A DNA stretch of 64,000 nt, from positions 62,001 through 126,000 of the forward strand of contig JANQBS010000085.1 in the NCBI GenBank assembly GCA_033085395.1, in the 5' to 3' direction. A model generated the notes under the pieces. The model had not been told where the DNA came from. It did no database searches and saw only the letters and a program-made list of their open reading frames with translations. Position numbers and translations under genes: made by a program. Positions 23,749 through 32,973 of this stretch are shown here, piece after piece; position 1 is the first letter of the stretch; every line of letters begins with the position of its first letter. This stretch comes from Xanthoparmelia taractica. Taxonomy: Eukaryota > Ascomycota > Lecanoromycetes > Lecanorales > Parmeliaceae.

Positions 23749-24333
23749 CGCTATGAACTGGCGTCTGCCAGTGCTCAAGCGGGGAGAAAAGTAAGTCTAC
23801 TGGAGCAGAGAGAAGCTCAACCTTCGAATGTGCCCATACAGGGGATGAACAAACTTTGTTTTTTTCTTCACATATATACAGCGCTGTGAGAGCTTCACTT
23901 TCTCCGCACCTCTTGCCGTACAAGAGACCGGCAGAAGCTCGCGTCGAGTGTGGAAGCAGCGCTACCGCAAGAGCGCCACAATTCATCCAAGAACGTCGAT
24001 ACGAAAAGTGATAGGGAAGACGTCGCTCTCTGAACCCAAGAGCATCTCGCTCGCGACGAAGCATCGGATCGTCAGCCGGCTTCGATCAGGATGCATCGCG
24101 ATTTGATCCGAATACACCTCGGCACAAAGCTGCAAGTCTAGATGCTCGGGTCTACCCGTACCTAAGGTCTTTCGAAGACATTTTCCCTGGGGCAGACGTG
24201 CTTTGTCCATTGAGCGGCCTCCTGTATCAGCAAGTCACAATGTCTGATTTGTGTACGCTTGGCCACGGATGCTCAAATTATATTCGTTACAAATTTCGAT
24301 ATGACCATTCTGGAATAGACCATGAAACTTCCT
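23749..24333. promoter_or_regulatory. Divergent promoter, FAD oxidase / conserved gene
   Basis: 585 bp between the amine oxidase start and the tentative start of the next gene. It has one CGG-N8-CCG site at 24065-24078. A minus-strand frame over 23738-24210 has no recognisable content and is not supported. Confidence 0.5.
24065..24078. promoter_or_regulatory. CGG-N8-CCG palindrome, site 4
   Basis: Reads CGGATCGTCAGCCG with T on the left flank. It is 317 bp upstream of the amine oxidase start and 256 bp upstream of the divergent conserved gene. Confidence 0.5.
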
Positions 24334-25161
24334 ATGACGACGGACTCCAGTGGTGATATACATGTTCCTGATTGTGCAAGCTACGTGGTGAGACAGGAAG
24401 AGTGAAACCAAAGCTGGAATTTGGAAGACCTTGGGGCAAGATTGACCGTCGATGCGGCCAGCGCAGCCATAGCCGCTGGCCTGGTGGCACCTATCATCAC
24501 GGTGATTGACAAGTATGCTTTCCGCTGGGAGCCGTTCGTGATTATTGAGGTCGTCGCGAGAAGGAGTCTTGCTGAATAATGCTACAGGGCAGTCGCCGAA
24601 AGGGTCTCAGGCCGCACGTCCTTCGTTGGGTCATTAAGCAGCTCTCTTCGACATCTCATTCTCCGTTCACACACTTTCCTTTTCGCTCGTCCATCAGCAA
24701 TTATGATGCTGCTATACAGCAGCACATATCTCACTGCCAACGTAGTAGACACGATGAGTTCCACTGCACAGGATCAACCGGCAAGCACAACGACTAGTGG
24801 CCTTACGAAATTTGGCGCTGTCAGTGTGGTCAACATGAGCCTGGCTTTGTACAAGGACAGTCAATTCACCAAAATGTTCGGAACCATCTCCCCTCGTCCT
24901 CTACCGCCCGCCAGTTACGCATTGCTGGCGCTCCGGGACTCGGTTACTATCTTTGCATCGTTCAATCTACCGCCAAAACTCGCACCAGTATTACCAGAAT
25001 CCGTGGAGGATCATTTCAGTCGCCTATCGGTCGCGCAGTTTACTACTCCCGCCCTTGTTCAGATCTTCAATACGCCACTACATTTACTTGGCTTGGATCT
25101 GTACAATCGGAATTGCATGACGCCGGTCTGGGATCGCTTGAGGAAAGTGCGGCTTGACTGA
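24334..25161 (+). CDS. Conserved fungal protein, possibly mitochondrial membrane-associated; 5' end uncertain
   Basis: The core is secure: an exon ending at 24512, a 75-nt intron (GTATGC...CTACAG) and an exon 24588-25161. Joined, they read AAGLVAPIITVIDKAVAERV, then a membrane-like segment ARPSAIMMLLYSSTYLTANV, and the C-terminal FGTISPRPLPPASYALLALR and LLGLDLYNR. I recall this pattern from fungal proteins of unknown role. The start is tentative: ATG at 24334 with a 19-nt first exon and an intron 24353-24427 keeps the frame and gives 225 residues. It lies inside the catabolic cluster but shares no recognisable chemistry with it, so it may be an unrelated insertion or passenger. Confidence 0.6.
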
Positions 25162-25748
25162 CCGGCAACCAGTCTTGCGAGAATGTGCAGGGTCCTTCCA
25201 GCTTTTGGAGTAGGGGGTGTGGTTAACAATAAAATGAGAGCAAGCATGATGAGCGAGTTTGATCATGCACGCACTGCAAAGATTGATCACAACTTCTGAG
25301 CGCAGTATCCTTAAATGGCAGTCCTATTTCAAGGCTCCCTCGATACTCGCCAATCAATGATATTTCCGCCATTCTGCATTGAGAACGTCAAATCCCCTTG
25401 TGTCGCAACTTGTGTGATTTGTGTAATGTTATGCAGGCAGCTTCATTTGAAAATTGAAGCTTGGGAGTATTGGCATACGCTACATTGCAAGCGGGATCAG
25501 ATATTCCCGGCTGGCTACTTGGAAACTCCATATTGGATTTGTCGAGAGCGTCGCGTTAGGAACGTCACGGAGATGAGTTCAAGGGAAGCTGGACTCGCAC
25601 GCACAGGATGTATTATATTGGTCTAAACTCTAACTCCATGCTATCACTTTTCTACCACGCTCTAAGACGATGTTTCGGACTAGCCAGAACTTCACGGGAG
25701 TTGCGAACATGTCGTCTCACAATAAAGTGTTTCTCGCTGCACGATAAA
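25162..25748. other. Convergent intergenic region, no supported gene
   Basis: About 590 bp between the stop of the conserved gene and the stop of the aldolase gene. A 103-codon frame at 25315-25626 shows no domain and I do not support it. Confidence 0.5.
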
Positions 25749-26765
25749 CTAAGGTTTTGAAGCTCTCATGCCTTCATCATCCTCAAGCCCGCTCAATGGA
25801 CTCATCGTCTCGAAGATCTTCGCCTTCATCCTATCATCAGGCTCTTCATATGGCCTCCTCGGCCTTAGTAAGACCGCCGCATTAGTAATACCGGCTCGAG
25901 GTGCCGTCGTGACCGCCGCCGCATACTTGGTACATGCCACTCCAGCCTTTGTCGGCGACTCCGCGAGGGAAAGAACCCTCTGCAAAGCCAAGGCCTCTTT
26001 TCCCTTACCCGCGCTCCAGAGACTGAAGACTCGGGCAATGGCGTTGGGGAAAACGTTGGCAAAGGCGGCGATGCAGCCTGAACTTCCCACGGCCAGGCCA
26101 CCGAGCAGGAAATCCGCTTGTCCGCCGAACACAGCGAAGCGCGATGGTGGGAACACGGCCGCCAGACGTGCGATTTTGGCCACGGAGCCGCAGGTTAGTT
26201 TCACGCCCACGATATTATCATGCTGCTGTGTCATCTCCGTAATGATTTCCGAATCCAGATCCAGACCGTTGCAGACGGCAGGGAAGTTGTATATGAGTAT
26301 CGGAAGCGGTGACTGCGTCGCTACCTGCGCGTAGAATCTCTTTACCACGGAGGGCGTAGTTTGTTTTCCAAAATAAGCACATGGTAGCAGAAGCCCGAAA
26401 TCGGCACCCGCGTCGTGCGCATCCGAAATGTATTCTAGAGCTTGCGACGTGGAATGTCCGCCCACTCCAGCAATGATTGGATACCCGGCCGGCACCGCGT
26501 CTCTGGCGACTTCGAGCAGACGTTTGCGCTCCTCCCGGTTCAGAAGGAAGGTCTCGGCATTCGTACCCAGCACGACTAGGCCTTTTAGGCCCGTGCCGGC
26601 GAGGTAAGCGTAATATTTTTTCTGTGCTACTAGGTCGAGTTCATCCGTTTCTGGGTTGAAAAAGGTGACGCCGGGGACGTAACAGCCGGGTTCTGGGACC
26701 GGATAGCTGTGTTTGGTTGTCGTCTCTGTAGTATTGTCGTCGCCGGACAAGGTGTCTGAAGTCAT
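25749..26765 (-). CDS. DHDPS-superfamily aldolase, probable 4-hydroxy-2-oxoglutarate aldolase (HOGA-like)
   Basis: Single exon, 338 residues, with a hydrophilic N-terminal extension of about 28 residues. The class I aldolase barrel is clear: the substrate loop VVLGTNAETFLL (HOGA has GSNGE), the tyrosine in YNFPAVCNGLDLD (Tyr159) and the Schiff-base lysine in GVKLTCG (Lys189). The Arg that follows the YN.P motif in true dihydrodipicolinate synthases (Arg138 of the E. coli enzyme) is absent, so lysine biosynthesis is unlikely; fungi also make lysine by another route. Family members include animal HOGA1, which cleaves 4-hydroxy-2-oxoglutarate to pyruvate and glyoxylate, and the fungal galacturonate-pathway aldolase GaaC. 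The neighbours favour the HOGA role; a bacterial-type pyrroline-4-hydroxy-2-carboxylate deaminase is a second option. A CGG-N8-CCG site lies 143 bp upstream. Confidence 0.88.
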   Translation of the reverse strand: MTSDTLSGDDNTTETTTKHSYPVPEPGCYVPGVTFFNPETDELDLVAQKKYYAYLAGTGLKGLVVLGTNAETFLLNREERKRLLEVARDAVPAGYPIIAGVGGHSTSQALEYISDAHDAGADFGLLLPCAYFGKQTTPSVVKRFYAQVATQSPLPILIYNFPAVCNGLDLDSEIITEMTQQHDNIVGVKLTCGSVAKIARLAAVFPPSRFAVFGGQADFLLGGLAVGSSGCIAAFANVFPNAIARVFSLWSAGKGKEALALQRVLSLAESPTKAGVACTKYAAAVTTAPRAGITNAAVLLRPRRPYEEPDDRMKAKIFETMSPLSGLEDDEGMRASKP

Positions 26766-27228
26766 TGCGAATGCAGATATGATGGTATCTCACTTGTTCT
26801 AGGGTATCTTGGACGGTATTGCGGTGGGAGTAGCAGTGTCTTTGAGGACCTAGTCAGCTTCTGGTAAGCCTCTTGTTGAAGTGCAAGTCCAGGTTCAGAC
26901 CCCACTTCGGAGTCGTAGCCGACGATATGCAAAGGTCGTTCGGGACGACTAACCGAAAGCACTTACCGAAGTCAAAAATGTTTTTTCCGAGCTGATACTA
27001 CCAGCCGTGTTCCTATCCGGAGGCTTGCATGAATCTTCGATTTCCTCCGTCTACTCACGTGAGTGAGACACTGTCATTACCAAAGGAAGATAGCTTCGCG
27101 TAGTGGTTATGCTGGCGAGTGATAGATTGCCTTCTGAACTATGCGTGGTGAAACAAGCTGTCAAGCAAGGCGTTGTTGCAGTCCATCCAACCAATTTTGC
27201 GACTATTGCACGCAGGATTGTGACACAA
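26766..27228. promoter_or_regulatory. Aldolase promoter / ProDH 3' flank
   Basis: 463 bp with no supported gene. It contains the CGG-N8-CCG site at 26908-26921, a related TTCGG-N9-CCGAA inverted repeat near 26939-26957, and the perfect 12-bp palindrome ACTCACGTGAGT at 27053-27064, which includes a CACGTG E-box core. Confidence 0.5.
26908..26921. promoter_or_regulatory. CGG-N8-CCG palindrome, site 5
   Basis: Reads CGGAGTCGTAGCCG in the full TCGG-N8-CCGA form, 143 bp upstream of the aldolase start. Confidence 0.6.
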
Positions 27229-28740
27229 TCAACCTGACGTCCGGCGCCGTCCCATCAACCCGTCAATCATTCTCCGTCTCAACTCCCTGGTGAGTGCAGG
27301 TATGTTATCCTTCAACGTACCCGTGGCGCTACGGTTCTCTACTGCTCTCCTCACAAGATACCGCATGCATTCTTGTACGCTTCCCCACGTCAAGCACTTG
27401 TACACTCGCGGAATCGCAACCGGGGGCGCACCCGATTGCAAAGCGCGCGCCGCATCTTCACCGTGTTGCAACAGTTCACAGCCGAGCTGATCCGCCATGC
27501 CCTGAAGTTGACCGAACTGGGGCAACGTTTTCAGCTTGCCTTGTTCCTGTAGTTCACGTATCAGGCTGCTTGCCTTTGAGACGCTGGTTGGATTGTGGCT
27601 GGCCAAGAAGAGCTGCACCTTGGGGAAACCCTCCTCCGGAACGCCTTTGACATTGCCACTAAGGAGGTCCCGCACGATGCCGTTGTAGGAGTCGTCCGTC
27701 TGTGCTTTGGTGTCATATATGCGTACCCGGGTGTCGGTCTCAATGTAGGCTCCACGAACAAGCTTGATCGCGAGCGTCCAGCCTTCTCTATGAGCGAGTT
27801 GAAGCTGATGCTCGAGCTTTTCCCGTGACGCTTTGAGGTAGGCTTGGAGCGTGTTGTATAGCACGGCGTTCCCATTCCTGTTGTACTTGCGCATCAGGTC
27901 GATCGTCCAGCGGTCGATAGAGTGCTGCAGAATTTGCTGTTCGGCGTCGATCCAGATCCTACAATTCTGAGCCATCGCTTTCTGTAAGATGGCGTCCATA
28001 GTCTCCATGAACGCTCTCGGAGGGTCGTTGCCTTGCAGGAGGTCCTCGGTTACTGATTTTCCCGCGCCAGAAAATCTACTCATTGGGATCAGTAAGGTTC
28101 TTTCCAGAGACATTGGAGCGCCGAACTTGATGCCTAAGTAGTCCCCGTCACCTATCATGTCCAGTGTCTCTAGATTACCTTGCTTCCACAACTCCAAATC
28201 TTGATCGAAAGTTTCGTGTGAATCATGGCGATCGTCCACGTGCGGCTGGCTGGACTTCTGAATTTGAACCTCTTTGCCGTAGCAGAGTATGACCCCCGAA
28301 AAGCCGAGAGACTTGATTTGCGAAATCTTTGCTTGGATCTCCAGTCGTTTTGTACCAGCGCAGAACTGGTCATATACCAATGGCTTGACGATGGCTCGTA
28401 TAATCGGATTCTTGTCCGGGTTCAGCATGCGTGAGGGAGAGTTAGAGATCTTCTTCAAGAGCGCAAATCCGGGCGTGAAAAGGATGGGTGAGGAGAAGAA
28501 AGCACTAAGTAATAAATTTCTGAAGACGCTTGCTGTAGGGAGACGAGCCAATGCTGGGGGCTCTGCTGCCCTCAAATCCGAGCGGTCTGGGAAGATGGCA
28601 AGTCTCTTGTTTGCCAATGACGCATCACTGGATGAGTTCCGTGCAAAAGTAGGATGCCATCTTGTAGGGAACCGCCCAATATCGAACGAAAGGTGGGTTT
28701 GCAGCAATTTAGGGCATCTAGTCGGCGCGTTGACGGGCAT
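27229..28740 (-). CDS. Proline dehydrogenase family, candidate hydroxyproline dehydrogenase
   Basis: Single exon, 503 residues, with a basic, Ser/Thr-rich N-terminus suited to mitochondrial import. Conserved PRODH elements are DAEQQ, LYNTLQAYLKAS, LAIKLVRGAYIETD, FGQLQGMAD and YLVRRAVENR, whose paired arginines (about 464-465) bind the substrate carboxylate. Known role: FAD-dependent oxidation of L-proline to P5C, passing electrons to ubiquinone. The residue that in proline-specific enzymes is Tyr (PutA Tyr540; VYKY in human PRODH) and in hydroxyproline oxidase is Ser (VYKS in human PRODH2) is Cys449 here (VYKCLTWGS). Loss of the tyrosine makes room for the 4-hydroxyl, so I infer activity on 4-hydroxyproline, alone or besides proline. 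A CGG-N8-CCG site lies about 550 bp upstream. Confidence 0.95.
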   Translation of the reverse strand: MPVNAPTRCPKLLQTHLSFDIGRFPTRWHPTFARNSSSDASLANKRLAIFPDRSDLRAAEPPALARLPTASVFRNLLLSAFFSSPILFTPGFALLKKISNSPSRMLNPDKNPIIRAIVKPLVYDQFCAGTKRLEIQAKISQIKSLGFSGVILCYGKEVQIQKSSQPHVDDRHDSHETFDQDLELWKQGNLETLDMIGDGDYLGIKFGAPMSLERTLLIPMSRFSGAGKSVTEDLLQGNDPPRAFMETMDAILQKAMAQNCRIWIDAEQQILQHSIDRWTIDLMRKYNRNGNAVLYNTLQAYLKASREKLEHQLQLAHREGWTLAIKLVRGAYIETDTRVRIYDTKAQTDDSYNGIVRDLLSGNVKGVPEEGFPKVQLFLASHNPTSVSKASSLIRELQEQGKLKTLPQFGQLQGMADQLGCELLQHGEDAARALQSGAPPVAIPRVYKCLTWGSVQECMRYLVRRAVENRSATGTLKDNIPALTRELRRRMIDGLMGRRRTSG

Positions 28741-29433
28741 TGCGGCTACCAGTACAAAGACCGCAGATGTAGGGACAACGAAGCTTCACAATGTCGAACA
28801 ACACTCGATATACCTAATAAAGGATGTCAAGTCGGGCGTCGCTGCCGACCAAGCAGGATGTCAGCGAAGCTTCTGAGCGAGAGCTTAGCTGGAAGCTGCA
28901 AAATCGGTATGTGCCTGCGGCAGTCGGCCATGTAGTATGGCTCTCGACCACCGCTTGCAGCAGTGTACAGTGTCGAAATGGGTAGCTGGCCACGCAGCCC
29001 CGCATCACGGCCGCAGTCCCGTGAGACATAAGGAGAATTTCTGGAAAAGCCAGATAGTGGTAGGCTTGACTGCAATGCAAGCCCTAAGCATGTTGCATCG
29101 TGAAGCTTGTTGAGACCCTGCCACTTGCATAAAATTGCTTATCTTTCACCGAAGGCAAGAAACTCTAAATTCTTCCGATATCCATGTATTGTTCGATTGG
29201 AGCAAACTGTATAGAAAGTAAAACTTATTGTCCGAGACGTCTGGATCTCGCATGGCATTAGGCTTGTGACCATATCAGCCTGGACTTATCGGAAAGAAAG
29301 CCGTGTGTTGCTGAGAACATGTCTGAAGCATGCCTTCATCTCTATCTATGCTGCGCGAATACGTCAATGCGTATCACACAAACTATAAGAATTAGGCCAA
29401 TGGCACCTGCTCATACATCAAAGAGAAATATGG
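28741..29433. promoter_or_regulatory. ProDH promoter / P5CR 3' flank
   Basis: 693 bp with no supported gene. It has one CGG-N8-CCG site (29290-29303) and a looser CGG-N9-CCG near 28833-28847. Confidence 0.5.
29290..29303. promoter_or_regulatory. CGG-N8-CCG palindrome, site 6
   Basis: Reads CGGAAAGAAAGCCG with T on the left flank. It is 550 bp upstream of the ProDH start and just past the P5CR stop. Confidence 0.45.
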
Positions 29434-30361
29434 CTAGGCCGACATATCTCTGGTGTAACGTATAGCGTACCGGACAGCGTCAGAGATAGCAGATCGCACA
29501 TGTCCGCGCTCAAGCTCCAGCACAGAGTTAATTGTAATACCCTTGGGCACCGACATAGATTCTTTGAGCGATTCGGGTGTCATGCCGCCGGCCAGCAGCA
29601 GTCCTGATGAACTGCGCAAGGAGGCAGCGGCTAGCTTCATAGCGGCCGAACGTGAGATCCCTTCAGCAACGCTGGCGTCGACAATGGCATCAATAGCCAC
29701 CATGGTCAGCGCATGAGATGTGGCTACAGTAGCAGTTGCCTTGTCCATGAGCGATTCGGGAAGCCACTGTAGTTGGCCTAATTGCTCAAACATCCAAGCC
29801 GTAACCATCTGTTGCTCATGACCTGCACACGCTGTCTCCGCGATCAGCGTCACCGAATCATTGATCTTGGCACCGATGCTTGGGATGACGCGCAACACGT
29901 GATGAATCAGACCAGCCTTTCCATCGGTTTGCAAGACTTTCGCCAATTGGTCGTAGGAGACGCCCGCCAGAAGGCTGATAATCAGTTTACCCCGCAGCGC
30001 ATCAACCAATCCTGGAGTACGGAAGACAGCATTGAGCTCCCCCGGAGGAAAGCCGAGGATGACGACGTTTGCCGGCGTAATGGTCTCTACAAGATCCCCG
30101 CCACCCACGCAGCTGATTTGCTTGAGATCCTCGCCCAGTGCATGGTGAAGACGCTCTAGCGATGTTTGGGACCGAAACCAAGCTGTGTACTTCAGAGAAG
30201 GATCGCCACCTTGGATGGTCTTGGTCGATAGGCCTTTCAAGATGGCCGTTCCAATGAAGCCTGAGCCATCGTCAGCGTCTTACTCATGCCAGTAAGCTCA
30301 GGCTGTGATTTTTACCGCATCCAAGGACGGCGGTGTGAATGCTTTGCCACGGACATTCCAT
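29434..30361 (-). CDS. Pyrroline-5-carboxylate reductase family protein
   Basis: Exons are 30361-30316 and 30260-29434, with a 55-nt intron; joining them rebuilds the NAD(P)-binding turn AVLGCGFIGTAILKGL at residues 12-27. The product is 290 residues. Further landmarks are VVILGFPPGELNAVF, IISLLAGVSYDQLAKVL and the C-terminal dimer segment TSHALTMVAIDAIVDASVAEG, SSSGLLLAGGMTPESLKESM. Known reaction: NAD(P)H-dependent reduction of P5C to proline, in the cytosol. A biosynthetic enzyme in a catabolic cluster is unexpected; it may reduce another cyclic imine (for example one released by the amine oxidase) or recycle P5C. A CGG-N8-CCG site 111 bp upstream ties it to the cluster. Confidence 0.9.
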
Positions 30362-30872
30362 CCTCGACACTTCAAACGTTGTGTCTTCAATGAGCTACAG
30401 ATACTATGTGTGTATGGGCATTTCTGCTCATAGGGACAGACTCGACATTGAAATAGCTATCTAGGTGACACCGGAAAGCTTGCCGAAGCTGGGCTTTTCT
30501 CCCCCAGCCCATTGCACATGCCCCTTATCGGCCCGTACCCTGTGAAGTCTTTCGTTGTCATCTTGTCATGTTGGCTATAGTTGGACTGCATCTAGTGCTT
30601 CCTGTATGCCACAGCAGTAATCGCGAACTTTTGAAAATCGTTTTATAGTACCTATTTAGAAGTGGAGGGCGGCGTAGGGCAGGCTAACCGCATGGAGCGC
30701 TCTCTAATCAGTATAACCTCGATAGTACAACGCGTAAACTGAAAGTACGTACTCAAGTACTTGACCGTCAGGTGAAATTTGGCAAGGATTCAGATGTGTC
30801 CTCTTATGTAATTGACATGTACACCCTTATCGCGAGCTGATCGAGCATCGTTATGATCACAACACAAGAGCA
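30362..30872. promoter_or_regulatory. Divergent P5CR / RTC4-like promoter
   Basis: 511 bp between divergent genes. The CGG-N8-CCG site at 30472-30485 is near P5CR (111 bp) and far from the RTC4-like gene (388 bp), marking the probable right edge of the regulon. Confidence 0.5.
30472..30485. promoter_or_regulatory. CGG-N8-CCG palindrome, site 7
   Basis: Reads CGGAAAGCTTGCCG with A on the right flank; its spacer resembles that of site 6 (both begin AAAG). Confidence 0.55.
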
Positions 30873-32817
30873 ATGGCAGGTCTTTTGCACCTCACCCCAG
30901 GCGCTCCGGGCATCGGCCTGACGAAACACAACATATACGCCAGCCTTCATGGAGACAGCTTACGACGAGCCGCTCGAAAGCCTAGTCCTCCGATCAATGC
31001 TCCCCCAAGAGGTAGCTCTAGCGACGAAGAATCTGATGGGCAGCAAGTTCCGAATGATGGGCTGTCTGATGACTCAGAGTTTGGAGGAAGTGGGAAAAAG
31101 AGGACCCTCGATATACAAGCAGTACTGAGCACGGGCACCGGTTCGGGTTCGGCCAAGGCCGAGGACGGTGACAAGAGGGAGCTCAGCGTTGAACCTTCCA
31201 ACATACGAGCGGGCAACTTTACGTCGGGGACTTGCTCCAGGAACCGCAATGGCTCGCAAAGCAGCCAGAAGAGGAAGAATGCTGACGTGGACGAAGATGA
31301 TTTGCCGTTCTCTTTCTCTCAATCGAAAAGGTCTAGGCATGGCTATGGCTATGGCAATGCCAACATACACAGGGGCTCGGCCACGAAGTCTGAAAGCCGT
31401 ACGAAAAAGGCTCCCACAGGGAGTGGCAAGGCGGGACGTCCGTTCAGGGACCCAAATACTGATGACCTACTGGCTCGAGGTAGGTTATCTATGCGTACTG
31501 GCAACTTGACAGTGTACACGCCTGACCTCGAATAGTTGATAGATTGGGAGCAGAGCCCGAAGAATCAAAAAAGCCTGGGTGGAGGGAGACCCCAGCTACG
31601 CAGACTTCGCAGCGGGATCAGAGGGCTTCCCAACGCTCATTTAAGAGCACACAGGAGTCGTCTCAAAGTTCGTCGAAGAGTTTCAAGCAACCTCCGCGAC
31701 CTTCTCCAAAGAAAGTACCCAAATTCAAAGCTAGTTCAATGATATACAAAACAGTAGACCCTCTACTACCTACAAGATTTTCGGCGCCGGCTAAAAGATC
31801 TCAAGTGCATACTGAAGATAATGCATTAAGGTCATTTAAGTTACAGAATGCTTTGACTATTGCTGGAGACAAGCTTGGCGTATCGGAAATACTGACCAAG
31901 CTTCCACCATCACCAGCGCGTGATATATCCGCTCCTTCAACATCCCTTGATACCGCAACTACAGTCTCTTCGCCGCTTTCTTCTCTTGACAGCTCTATTC
32001 TTTGTCCTAGCCCAGAGGATGTTCCCGTTATCACGTCTGAAGATATACCAGTCTACACTGCAGAAAACCGGCCAGCCGTGTGTCCAATGTGCAAGCAGCC
32101 TGTTGACCGGTCGTATTTGGAAGCGTTTACTAAAGTGGGTATGCGTATGAGCCTCCGCCAACAAGCTCAATTTTGCACAGCCCACAAGGAGCGAAGCGCC
32201 GAGTCTGAGTGGGCAAAGCGGGGATATCCCGAGATCGATTGGCAGCAATTGGACACTCGAATCACGAATTTCCATAGCTTCATGGACGAAATACTATCAA
32301 GAAGGAGGTTTTCCTTCTACAGGAATTCCTTTGAAGACTATCTGAAGAGCCGAAAGAACAAGACGTTACAGGAGAGCCTGATGGGAGGAGACGAGATTGA
32401 AGGGACTTCGCCGGGGTACTATGGTGGCAGAGGTGCAAAGGTGATGTATGGCTGCTCTTTCCTCCAGACACATACTTCCGGTCATATGAATACCGCGTTG
32501 ACCGGCCCTGCTTCATCTCGAACTTCTCTGACCTTCTCAGGGCGGACAACATCATGTCCAGATTTGCCAGGAAGCTTCGCCGGCTGGCAGCTTCAGACAA
32601 GCTCATCTCGTCTGGTGGAGTGTCCAGATACGTGCAAGCGGTCCTGGTCCCGGAGCTCGCAGTACTTCTCATCAAGGACGACATGAAAGTTGATGAAGAG
32701 AAAGCCAGAGAGGTACTGAGGGACAGTGTCGATATTGGCAACCTGCTGAACGAGGAGGAGGACGAAGTAATCAGTGACCCCGCCCCAAAAGAGCTGGAAG
32801 TCGTAGACATGACGTAG
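30873..32817 (+). CDS. Rtc4-like protein (restriction of telomere capping 4 domain)
   Basis: Exons are 30873-31479, 31536-32445 and 32541-32817 (introns 56 and 95 nt), 597 residues. The N-terminal half is Ser-rich, basic and probably disordered, with nuclear-localisation-like KKR and KRKN patches. A cysteine pair sits in VCPMCKQPVD. The C-terminal RTC4 domain includes EWAKRGYPEIDW, GYYGGRGAKVM (completed across intron 2 as VMADNIMSRF), ASDKLISSGGVSRYVQAVLV and VDIGNLLNEEEDEV. Family knowledge: yeast Rtc4 affects the response to telomere uncapping; its biochemistry is not known. It is divergent from P5CR but I see no functional link. Confidence 0.88.
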
Positions 32818-32973
32818 AAAGACGGATGGATGTATTTGGGGACGCATCAGCGCATCTTTAGTCGCATATCCTCATAGCTATCAATTGCACGGATACAGTA
32901 GACCACAATCATTCAAACTCCCCATCATGCAATCATCCCCCTCCACCCTCACCAACCCTTCAAACCAACACCA

